Position numbers and translations under genes: made by a program. This document shows, piece by piece, positions 35,680-46,694 of a DNA stretch of 64,000 nucleotides; the first letter of the stretch is position 1; each line of letters opens with the position of its first letter. Source of the DNA: Paracoccus pantotrophus (lineage in GTDB: Bacteria > Pseudomonadota > Alphaproteobacteria > Rhodobacterales > Rhodobacteraceae); contig NZ_CP044426.1 in assembly GCF_008824185.1 (NCBI RefSeq), positions 682,001 to 746,000 of the forward strand, read 5' to 3'. The notes under the pieces were generated by a model, which worked only from the letters and a program-made list of their open reading frames with translations, searched no databases and was not told the DNA's origin.

Positions 35680-37356
35680 TTAATGCGCCTGGGCGCGATC
35701 CCAGTCCTCGCGCTTGGGCAGCGTCTCGAAGGTATGCTCCGGCGGCGGCGAGGGCAGGGTCCATTCCAGCGTGTCGGCATGCTCGTTCCAGTAGTTCGGC
35801 ACGTTCACGCGCTTGCCGGCGAAGAGCGTGTAGAACACGATGCCGATGAAGAACAGGAAGGAGGCGAAGGAGATATAGGCGCCGATCGACGAGATGTTGT
35901 TCCAGTACGAGAACTCGACCGGGTAGTCGATATAGCGGCGCGGCATGCCCTGGCGGCCCAGGAAGTGCTGCGGGAAGAAGATCAGGTTCGAGCCGATGAA
36001 CATCATCCAGAAATGCAGCTGGCCCGCCCATTCCGGGTATTGCCGGCCCGACATCTTGCCGATCCAGTAATAGACCCCGGCGAAGATCGCGAAAACCGCG
36101 CCCAGCGACATCACGTAGTGGAAATGCGCCACGACGTAATAGGTGTCGTGATAGACCCGGTCCAGCGGCGCCTGGCTCAGCACCACGCCGGTCACGCCGC
36201 CGACGGTGAACAGGAACAGGAAGCCGAAGGCCCAGAGCATCGGCGTCTTGAACTCGATCGAGCCGCCCCACATGGTGGCGATCCAGGAAAAGACCTTGAT
36301 GCCGGTGGGCACCGCGATGGTCATGGTCGCCAGCATGAAATAGGCCTGCTGGGTCAGCGACATGCCGGCGGTATACATGTGATGCGCCCAGACCACGAAG
36401 CCCAGGATGCCGATCGCCGCCATGGCCAGCACCATCGGCAGATAGCCGAAGATCGGCTTGCGCGCGAAGGTCGAGATGACGTGGCTGATGATGCCGAAGC
36501 CCGGCAGGATGATGATATAGACCTCGGGATGGCCGAAGAACCACAGGATGTGCTGGTAAAGCACCGGGTCGCCCCCGCCCGCCGGGTCGAAGAACTGGGT
36601 GCCGAAGTTGCGGTCCATCAGCAGCATGGTGATGGCGCCCGCCAGCACCGGCAGCGACAGCAGGATCAGCCAGGCGGTGATGAAGACCGACCAGGCAAAC
36701 AGCGGCACCTTGAACAGCGTCATGCCCGGCGCGCGCATGTTCAGGAAGGTGGTGATGATGTTGATTGCGCCCAGGATCGAGCTGGCGCCCGAGACGTGGA
36801 CGGCAAAGATCGCCAGGTCCATGGAATAGCCGGCCTCGGTCGTGGAGAGCGGCGGGTAGAGCACCCAGCCGACGCCCGAGCCGGGCTGGTCGTTGCCGCC
36901 CGGCGCCAGGAGCGAGGCGACGCCCAGGGCCACGCCGCAGACATACATCCAGTAGCTGAGGTTGTTCAGCCGCGGGAAGGCCATGTCCGGGGCGCCGATA
37001 TGCAGCGGCATGAAATAGTTGCCGAAACCGCCGAACAGTGCCGGGATCACCACGAAGAACATCATCAGCACCCCGTGATAGGTGATCATGACGTTCCACA
37101 GATGCCCGTTGGGCGTGCATTCCGCCGAGGCGTCGGCGATCAGGCGCGCGCCCTCGAGGCACATGTATTGCACGCCGGGATGCTGCAATTCCATCCGCAT
37201 ATAGACGGTGAAGCAGACCGAGATCAGGCCGACGATGCCGGCCGTGAACAGGTAAAGGATCCCGATATCCTTGTGGTTGGTTGACATGAACCAGCGGGTG
37301 AAGAACCCGCGGGTGTCATGATGGTCACCGTGGCCGTGAACGGCTGCGTCTGCCAT
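35680..37356 (-). CDS. ctaD: aa3-type cytochrome c oxidase subunit I (CtaDII-like)
   Basis: Inner-membrane heme-copper subunit that reduces oxygen and pumps protons. 558 residues, the same length as the P. denitrificans protein. All key motifs are present: heme a ligand in MITYHGVLMMFF, D-channel Asp in GAPDMAFPRLNN, CuB/heme a3 region WFFGHPEVY with the gating Glu, VVWAHHMYT, K-channel Lys in PTGIKVFSW, and HFHYVM with the two distal histidines. The start ATG 37356 gives MADAAVHGHGDHHD. Cytochrome c550, an electron donor for this oxidase, is encoded directly upstream. Subunits II and III are elsewhere. Confidence 0.98.
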   Translation of the reverse strand: MADAAVHGHGDHHDTRGFFTRWFMSTNHKDIGILYLFTAGIVGLISVCFTVYMRMELQHPGVQYMCLEGARLIADASAECTPNGHLWNVMITYHGVLMMFFVVIPALFGGFGNYFMPLHIGAPDMAFPRLNNLSYWMYVCGVALGVASLLAPGGNDQPGSGVGWVLYPPLSTTEAGYSMDLAIFAVHVSGASSILGAINIITTFLNMRAPGMTLFKVPLFAWSVFITAWLILLSLPVLAGAITMLLMDRNFGTQFFDPAGGGDPVLYQHILWFFGHPEVYIIILPGFGIISHVISTFARKPIFGYLPMVLAMAAIGILGFVVWAHHMYTAGMSLTQQAYFMLATMTIAVPTGIKVFSWIATMWGGSIEFKTPMLWAFGFLFLFTVGGVTGVVLSQAPLDRVYHDTYYVVAHFHYVMSLGAVFAIFAGVYYWIGKMSGRQYPEWAGQLHFWMMFIGSNLIFFPQHFLGRQGMPRRYIDYPVEFSYWNNISSIGAYISFASFLFFIGIVFYTLFAGKRVNVPNYWNEHADTLEWTLPSPPPEHTFETLPKREDWDRAQAH

Positions 37357-37527
37357 GCGTGGACTCCCTAGACATGCGGCTGGCCGGCCCAAGGGCCAGC
37401 GGACTCGCTGGTTTCTAGCCCACAATCCTACCCCTCGCAATGCGAAGAAGGGACTAAAAGTCGCGCCCCCGCGTGGTTTTGTCGCAGGCAGGGGCACGCC
37501 GTTTCAGCGGCACGGCGACGCCGCGCA

Positions 37528-37992
37528 TCAATCCGCGGCGTCTTCGGCCGGGGCCGCCTCGGCTCCTGCATCGGGCGAGTTCTGGGCCAGGAAGGCCACC
37601 ACGTCGGCCTGATTCTTGCCGAGCTTGAAGGTCATCTTGGTCTTGGCGGCCGAATCGCCGGTCTTCTCGACCAGCCAGGGCTTGGGATCGGTGACGTATT
37701 CGATCAGGTCGGCCTCGGTCCAGACCAGGTCGGGGTTCTTTTCGGCCACTTCAAGGATGCCGTCGCCGTATTTGAAGCCTTCCTCCGAGGCGATCTTGCG
37801 GCCGACGACGCCGTAGAGGTTCGGCCCGGTCTTGCCGCCCTTGACGATGTCGGTGCCGTCCGGTGCCTGGACCATGTGGCAGGCCTTGCACTTGTTGAAT
37901 TCCTTCTCTCCCTTGGCGGCGTCGCCCTCCTGGGCCACGGCGGGCAGGGCGAGGGACAGGGCGGCGAGAGTGGCACAGATGCTGATCTTCAT
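37528..37992 (-). CDS. cycA: Periplasmic cytochrome c550
   Basis: 154-residue precursor with a 20-residue signal peptide (MKISICATLAALSLALPAVA). The heme attachment site CKACH has Cys35, Cys38 and His39. The axial Met in KTKMTFKLG is Met120, mature position 100, as in Paracoccus c550. The extended loops of this large class I c-type cytochrome (WTEADLIEYVTDPKPWL) and an acidic/Ala-rich tail are retained. It carries electrons from the bc1 complex to the aa3 oxidase and to denitrification enzymes. The start has an AGAGGAAA ribosome site. It precedes ctaD on the same strand. Confidence 0.97.
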   Translation of the reverse strand: MKISICATLAALSLALPAVAQEGDAAKGEKEFNKCKACHMVQAPDGTDIVKGGKTGPNLYGVVGRKIASEEGFKYGDGILEVAEKNPDLVWTEADLIEYVTDPKPWLVEKTGDSAAKTKMTFKLGKNQADVVAFLAQNSPDAGAEAAPAEDAAD

Positions 37993-38136
37993 CGCGTTTC
38001 CTCTTGGGTAATCGCTTTTGTCTGGGGAACGGACCTCTCCGCTTCCCGCGCTGACAGGGCTATCACGCGCCAAGCAGCCCGAACACCGGAAAAAGGTCGC
38101 AGGAACGCGGAAGGTGAATATGTCGCAGGGTGAAAA

Positions 38137-38793
38137 TCAGCCGCCGAGCGGCGGGAAGTTTCGCGCGAAGCTGCGGCGCAGCGCCAGGTCCAGGTCGTCC
38201 ATGCCGACCGGCAGGCCCATGTCCACCAGGCTGGTCACGCCGTGGCCCGAGATGCCGCAGGGCACGATGCCGGCGTAATGGCCCAGGTCCGGCTCGACAT
38301 TGATAGCAAGGCCGTGAAAGCTGACCCATTTGCGCAGCTTGACGCCGATGGCGGCGATCTTGTCCTCGCGCATGGAGCCGTCGGGCAGTGGCGCCTTGTC
38401 GGGCCGGGCGATCCAGACGCCGACCCGGCCGTCGCGGATCTCGCCCTTCAGGTTGAACTCGGCCAGCGCGTCGATGACCCAGCTCTCCAGCGCCTTGACG
38501 AAGGCGCGCACGTCGCGGCCGCGGCGGTTCAGGTCCAGCATGACATAGACGACGCGCTGTCCCGGGCCGTGATAGGTATATTGCCCGCCGCGCCCGGTCT
38601 CGTGCACGGGAAAGCGCGCATCGAGCAGGTCGGCGGCCCTGGCCGAGGTGCCGGCGGTGTAAAGCGGCGGATGCTCGACCAGCCAGACCAGCTCGCCCGC
38701 CCGGCCATCGGCGATGGCGGCGGCGCGCGCCTCCATGAAGGCTGTGGCCTCGGCATAATCGGTCAGTCCGGGAGCGGTGATCCATTCGGTCAT
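38137..38793 (-). CDS. lipB: Octanoyl-[acyl-carrier-protein]-protein N-octanoyltransferase
   Basis: Transfers octanoyl from ACP to lipoyl domains, the first step of de novo lipoate synthesis. 218 residues from ATG 38793. Motifs: HPPLYTAGTSA, RGGQYTYHGPGQRVVYVMLDL, catalytic Lys152 in AAIGVKLRKWVSFHG, and nucleophile Cys179 in IVPCGISGHGVTSL. It is divergent from metH. A longer in-frame start exists but adds non-family sequence across the repeat at 38883. Confidence 0.96.
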   Translation of the reverse strand: MTEWITAPGLTDYAEATAFMEARAAAIADGRAGELVWLVEHPPLYTAGTSARAADLLDARFPVHETGRGGQYTYHGPGQRVVYVMLDLNRRGRDVRAFVKALESWVIDALAEFNLKGEIRDGRVGVWIARPDKAPLPDGSMREDKIAAIGVKLRKWVSFHGLAINVEPDLGHYAGIVPCGISGHGVTSLVDMGLPVGMDDLDLALRRSFARNFPPLGG

Positions 38794-38882
38794 GGCCGGC
38801 AGATAGTCCCGGCGCGCGGAGGGTGCAAGGGCGATGCCGGTGGCGCGGTCGCGCCGGGGGCCGTCTGCCCCCGGACCCCCGA

Positions 38883-38905
38883 GGGTATTTGTGAAACGGA
38901 GAAAG
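38883..38905. repeat. Single arm of the GGGTATTTG repeat family between lipB and metH
   Basis: GGGTATTTGTGAAACGGAGA followed by AAG matches the right arm at 59571 onward. It is preceded by a G/C-rich stretch (about 38850-38882) of complementary G and C blocks. Confidence 0.7.
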
Positions 38906-39018
38906 CAGGGTGGTCCGAGATCATGAATCCGGTGCAAGATCATTGTGCGGATGTTGAATTTCACTAAATGCCGATCTGCCTATATACAGCCCTTTCGATA
39001 CAACGCGCGGACCGAACC

Positions 39019-42780
<3,762 letters not shown>

Positions 42781-42789
42781 AAAGAAACG

Positions 42790-42827
42790 CGCGGCGGGCG
42801 AAAAATGCCCTTTTCATCCGCCGCGCA
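42790..42827 (+). terminator. Hairpin region after metH
   Basis: An outer stem pairs GCGCGGCGG (42790-42798) with CCGCCGCGC (42819-42827). A competing small hairpin GGGC...GCCC is followed by TTTT (42812-42815). Either could end metH transcription before tRNA-Leu. Confidence 0.55.
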
Positions 42828-42857
42828 AGCGTCTATGAGACGCGAGCCTACGAAAGT

Positions 42858-42944
42858 GCGGTCGTGGCGGAATTGGTAGACGCGCAGCGTTGAGGTCGCT
42901 GTTCCTTAACCGGAGTGGAAGTTCGAGTCTTCTCGACCGCACCA
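42858..42944 (+). tRNA. tRNA-Leu (anticodon GAG)
   Basis: 87 nt with long variable arm and encoded CCA. Acceptor GCGGTCG pairs with CGACCGC. Anticodon loop TTGAGGT between CAGCG and CGCTG gives GAG (leucine). The T arm is GTTCGAGTC. The long variable arm is typical of class II tRNAs. Confidence 0.97.
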
Positions 42945-43300
42945 TTTTCTTTCCCCGAGAATCTGGAAGAAATCGCCCGCGCGCCGCGGCGTTCGACGGC
43001 TTGCGGCTGCCGCGACACGGCCTGTCGCCGAAGCGGCGCGGCGGGATCGTCTTGGGCTTTCCTTCCTGCTGCGCCGGCCCTTCTCTCATGCGAAATGATG
43101 AGAATTCCGCTTTTGTCACTTCGAGGAAACCTTCCTATCCGCTTGCCGTTAATGATATTTTTCTCCGGTCTGTCGCGCGCGGAACGGGCCGGCGTCGCTT
43201 GAAGAAATGCTGCTGGATACAGGGCAAACTGGCGAGGGATCCGCTTGTATTTAGACAAATTTGACAATAATACGATCTCACTTTTATTGTGAGGTTTCCT
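42945..43300. other. 356-bp region without a recognised gene
   Basis: This lies between tRNA-Leu and a small lipoprotein gene. The second half is noticeably A+T-richer (around 43230-43290: TTGTATTTAGACAAATTTGACAATAATAC) and is the likely promoter region of the lipoprotein gene. No frame with a ribosome site was seen. Confidence 0.5.
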
Positions 43301-43681
43301 GTGATCGGACGTGTTTTTGCGCTTTGCGCAGCCTTTTCATTGGCTGGCTGCGCCACAATTACCCGCGGGACGAAGGACGTGTTGATCGTCAATACGACCC
43401 CCGGCGGGGCCCAGGTCAAGCTCAGCGACGGGCAGACCTGCGGGAATACCCCCTGTTCCTTCAAGGTGCCGCGCAAGTCGGAGCTGAACGTGCTGGTCAC
43501 CAAGGACCGCTGCAAGCCGCAGCAGATCCGCGTGACCAACCGCGTGGCGGGCGGCGGCGGCGCGGCGATGGCCGGCAATGTGCTTGTCGGCGGCATCATC
43601 GGCGCGGGCGTCGACGCCTCCTCGGGGGCGATGCTGGAACTGGTGCCCAATCCGGTCAACGTGCAGCTTGAATGCCGCTGA
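43301..43681 (+). CDS. Small outer-membrane-type lipoprotein with PEGA-like region
   Basis: About 126 residues if GTG 43301 is used (GAGG at 43291, 6-nt spacing); GTG 43289 would add four residues. The lipobox is FSLAGCATI, after a basic N-terminus. The mature part, GTKDVLIVNTTPGGAQVKLSDGQTCGNTPCSF, resembles PEGA-type surface lipoproteins. A glycine-rich hydrophobic stretch (VAGGGGAAMAGNVLVGGIIGAGVDA) precedes the end, and further cysteines could form disulphides. Residue 2 after Cys is Ala, consistent with outer-membrane sorting. A terminator follows. Function unknown. Confidence 0.75.
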   Translation: MIGRVFALCAAFSLAGCATITRGTKDVLIVNTTPGGAQVKLSDGQTCGNTPCSFKVPRKSELNVLVTKDRCKPQQIRVTNRVAGGGGAAMAGNVLVGGIIGAGVDASSGAMLELVPNPVNVQLECR

Positions 43682-44309
43682 GCCATCGGCTCGGCCGACG
43701 CGCGAAGCCCGCCGAATATTGGCGGGCTTTTCCATTGGGGGAATGTCCGTCAAGAACTCTGACGCGGTAGCCTCTGCTATGGGGAAGGAACCGGACCGTC
43801 ACCTTCCCGCCAATGATCCGACGAGAGGCATGATGGCGCCGATGATGAGGCCGGGCACCCATGCTTGCCAGGAGCGAGCGAAGCCGCAGCTTTTCAAATG
43901 TGCAGGTCGGATACGCCGACATACTCCCCAAATGCGCGTCGCGAACCTTCGTGGCTGTTCCGGGCCATCACCTGGATCGATCATGGAGTGAGCATAGCTT
44001 GCCCCCGGCAGGCCGCAAGGGGCTCAGGCTGACCTTCCGCCCGGTCCGCGGGCTGGCCTTGGCTTGCCAACGATCTCACCACGCATGATGGCCGATCCCG
44101 GCAGGTGTCTTTTTCATGCCCCGCGCGCGGGAACGCCCGGCGGGGCGGTCGCCGCAGGCCCGCCCTTGGCGAAACGGCAGGGGAAATTCCCCGGTCCGGG
44201 GGGTGCCCCCGCGCGAGGGGCCGGCTTTTCCGGCCGGCCGCGGCGGGTTTGCTGTTCCCTTCGCCGCCCGCTTGCGCCTAGTCTCTGCCCGAAGAAGGGG
44301 AGAGTTTCC
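43682..44309. other. 628-bp region with a terminator and no convincing gene
   Basis: Apart from the hairpin at 43705-43732 nothing is well supported. A 61-codon minus-strand frame at 43799-43984 ends in a hydrophobic stretch (WVPGLIIGAIMPLVGSLAG) but lacks a good ribosome site and codon bias, so it is not called. The last 200 bp before metY are extremely GC-rich. Confidence 0.5.
43705..43732 (+). terminator. Rho-independent terminator after the lipoprotein gene
   Basis: AAGCCCGCC (43705-43713) pairs perfectly with GGCGGGCTT (43721-43729) across a 7-nt A/T-rich loop, followed by TT. It begins 24 bp after the stop codon. Confidence 0.85.
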
Positions 44310-45596
44310 ATGTCCGAGAAATGGGGTTTCGACACCACCGCCATCCATGCAGGCAGCGCGCCCGATCCGGCGACCGGGGCGCGGCAGGTGCCGATCTATC
44401 AGACCACGGCCTATGTCTTTCAGGACGCCGCCCATGCCGCGCGGCTCTTTGGCCTGCAGGAGGTCGGCTATATCTATTCCCGCCTGACCAACCCGACCGT
44501 CGCGGCGCTACAGGCGCGGGTCGCGGAACTCGAGGGCGGGGCGGGGGCGGTCTGCTGTTCCTCGGGCCACGCGGCGCAGATCATGGCGCTGTTCCCGCTG
44601 ATGGGGCCGGGGCGCAACATCATCGCCTCGACCCGGCTTTATGGCGGCACCATCACCCAGTTCAGCCAGACCATCAGGCGCTTCGGCTGGTCGTGCAAAT
44701 TCGTCGACCTGGACGATCTGGATGCGCTGCGCGCCGCCATCGACGACGACACCCGCGCCATTTTCTGCGAATCGATCAGCAATCCGGGCGGCTATGTCAC
44801 CGATATCCCGGCGGTCGCCAGGGTCGCGGATCAGGCCGGTCTGCCGCTGATCGTCGACAACACCCTGGCCACGCCCTGGCTGTGCAAGCCCATCGAAATG
44901 GGCGCGACGCTGGTCGTCCACAGCCTGACCAAATACATGACCGGCAACGGCACGGTGACGGGCGGCGCCATCGTCGATTCGGGCCGGTTCGACTGGTCGG
45001 CCTCGGACAAGTTCCCGAGCCTCTCCCAGCCCGAGCCCGCCTATCACGGGTTGAAGTTCCACGAGACCTTCGGCGCGCTGGCCTTCACCTTCCACGGCAT
45101 CGCCATCGGGCTGCGCGACCTGGGCATGACCATGAACCCGCAGGCCGCGCATTACACGCTGATGGGGATCGAGACGCTGGGCCTGCGCATGGCCCGCCAT
45201 GTCGAGAACGCGCTTGAGGTCGCGGAATGGCTGGAGGCGGATCCGCGCGTGACCTCGGTCACCTATGCCGGCCTGGCTTCCTCGCCCTGGAACGAAACGG
45301 CGCGGCGGGTCTATCCCAGGGGGGCGGGGGCGCTGTTCACCTTTGCGATCAAGGGCGGCTACGACGCGGCGGTGAAGCTGGTGGATAACCTCAAGCTTTT
45401 CAGCCATGTGGCGAACCTGGGCGATTCGCGTTCGCTGGTGATCCATTCCGCCTCGACCACGCACAGCCAGCTGACCGACGAGCAGAAGATCGCGGCCGGC
45501 GCCGGGCCCGATGTGGTGCGGCTCTCGATCGGGATCGAGGACGCGGCCGACATCATCGCCGACCTGGATCAGGCGCTGGCCGCGGCCACGGCCTGA
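44310..45596 (+). CDS. metY: O-acetylhomoserine sulfhydrylase (MetY family)
   Basis: PLP enzyme making homocysteine from O-acetylhomoserine and sulphide. 428 residues, the longer length typical of MetY rather than cystathionine synthase. Motifs: TTAIHAGSAPDPATGARQVPIYQTTAYVF, YSRLTNPTVAALQARVAELEGG, PLP phosphate-binding SSGHAAQIMA, IVDNTLATPWLCKP, and the PLP lysine in VVHSLTKYMTGNGTVTGG. It would supply homocysteine to MetH, encoded 1.5 kb upstream. A GGGGAGAG ribosome site precedes ATG 44310. Confidence 0.94.
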   Translation: MSEKWGFDTTAIHAGSAPDPATGARQVPIYQTTAYVFQDAAHAARLFGLQEVGYIYSRLTNPTVAALQARVAELEGGAGAVCCSSGHAAQIMALFPLMGPGRNIIASTRLYGGTITQFSQTIRRFGWSCKFVDLDDLDALRAAIDDDTRAIFCESISNPGGYVTDIPAVARVADQAGLPLIVDNTLATPWLCKPIEMGATLVVHSLTKYMTGNGTVTGGAIVDSGRFDWSASDKFPSLSQPEPAYHGLKFHETFGALAFTFHGIAIGLRDLGMTMNPQAAHYTLMGIETLGLRMARHVENALEVAEWLEADPRVTSVTYAGLASSPWNETARRVYPRGAGALFTFAIKGGYDAAVKLVDNLKLFSHVANLGDSRSLVIHSASTTHSQLTDEQKIAAGAGPDVVRLSIGIEDAADIIADLDQALAAATA

Positions 45597-45603
45597 AGCG
45601 AAA

Positions 45604-45630
45604 GGGCGGCGCATCGCTGCGCCGCCCGTC
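45604..45630. terminator. Shared hairpin between convergent metY and SIMPL genes
   Basis: GGGCGGCGCA (45604-45613) pairs perfectly with TGCGCCGCCC (45618-45627), TCGC loop. On the minus strand the stem is followed by TTTCG, so it should end the SIMPL transcript efficiently and probably also metY. Confidence 0.8.
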
Positions 45631-45636
45631 GGGGGG

Positions 45637-46485
45637 TCAGTTCGCCGGAGGCTCGACCGGGGGCTCCTCGGGTGCGATTTCACCCTCGGGCTGCCCGCCG
45701 CCTTGCGGCGCATCGGCCGGGCGCATGGCGAAGACCGCGGTGACATCGGCGCGGACGGCCAGTTCGCCCGCCTCGATGGGGGTATCGGCCGCTTCGGCCG
45801 CCTGGGCGCGCATGGCCATCATCGGGCGCGGCCCGCCGCCCGTCGGCGCCTCGGAAAGCGAGATCAGCCGGCCAAGCCGCATGCCCGCCGCCTCGGCCAT
45901 CACCTCGGCCCGGCGGCGCGCTTCGGCCACGGCCTCGGTGCGGGCCTGGTCCTCGGCCTCGGTCATGTCCTCGCGCGAAAACGCGATGCCGCTGATCTCG
46001 TTGGCGCCCGAGGCGACCAGCTTGTCCAGCACCGCGCCGAGCCCGGCGATGTCGCGCACCCGCACGGTCACGCTGTTTTGCGCGCCATAGCCGGTCAGCT
46101 TCGGCGGCTGGCCCTGGTCCGAGTAATCCATGACTGGCGACAGGTTCAGCCCCGAGGTCTGGATGTCGCGCGCCTCGATCCCCTCGGCCTTCAGCGTCTC
46201 GATGACCTTGGCCTGCGCCTCGGCATTCTGCGTCATCGCCTCGGCGGCGGTGGCGGCGCGGGTGCTGACGCCCAGGGTGATCGTGGCCATGTCGGGTTGC
46301 ACCGTGGCATGGCCGGTGCCGGTCACGCTCAGCCTGGCGAAGGGGGCGGCATGTTTCATGGCGTGATGTCCCATCTGCGCGGGCGGAGGCGGCGGCGCGT
46401 CGGCCGGGGCGGTCTGGGCCATCAACGGGCCGGCGCCCAGAACGATCAGCGTCGCGGCAGCCATCAGGGGTCGGAATCGGGGCAT
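45637..46485 (-). CDS. Periplasmic SIMPL-domain (DUF541) protein
   Basis: 282 residues: signal peptide (MPRFRPLMAAATLIVLGAGPLMAQ), a Pro-rich linker with HHAMKHA, then the SIMPL domain (about 48-255: LSVTGTGHATVQPDMATITLGVSTRAATAAEAM, GYGAQNSVTVRVRDIAGLGAVLD, ARRRAEVMAEAAGMRLG). The tail is Pro/Glu-rich. E. coli YggE is a homologue linked to oxidative stress. The role here is unknown. It is divergent from the 985-residue gene. Confidence 0.88.
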   Translation of the reverse strand: MPRFRPLMAAATLIVLGAGPLMAQTAPADAPPPPPAQMGHHAMKHAAPFARLSVTGTGHATVQPDMATITLGVSTRAATAAEAMTQNAEAQAKVIETLKAEGIEARDIQTSGLNLSPVMDYSDQGQPPKLTGYGAQNSVTVRVRDIAGLGAVLDKLVASGANEISGIAFSREDMTEAEDQARTEAVAEARRRAEVMAEAAGMRLGRLISLSEAPTGGGPRPMMAMRAQAAEAADTPIEAGELAVRADVTAVFAMRPADAPQGGGQPEGEIAPEEPPVEPPAN

Positions 46486-46694
46486 CTGGTCTTTACTCCT
46501 TGGCGCATCGGGTGCCTTGCCCTTGCGCGGTTGTCTTCACGAGCCCCTATAACGCCGCAAATACGTCTCGGGATGCCTCACAATCCGGTGTTCGGCTTTT
46601 CACGGATCGTGTTCTGGGCTAGTTCAGGATCATCAATCACGAAGATGCGTCCGGGCCAGCCCAGGGCGCCCGGAACCGAAAGCAAAGCCTGTCG

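Noticed and set aside
38881..39018. SAM or SAH riboswitch before metH
   Set aside because: I looked for SAM-II and SAH aptamer core sequences in the leader and found none. The only marked element is the GGGTATTTG repeat.
43799..43984. 61-codon minus-strand gene with a hydrophobic end
   Set aside because: No ribosome site, no coupling, and composition like random GC-rich sequence. It may equally be a shadow in a gene-free region.
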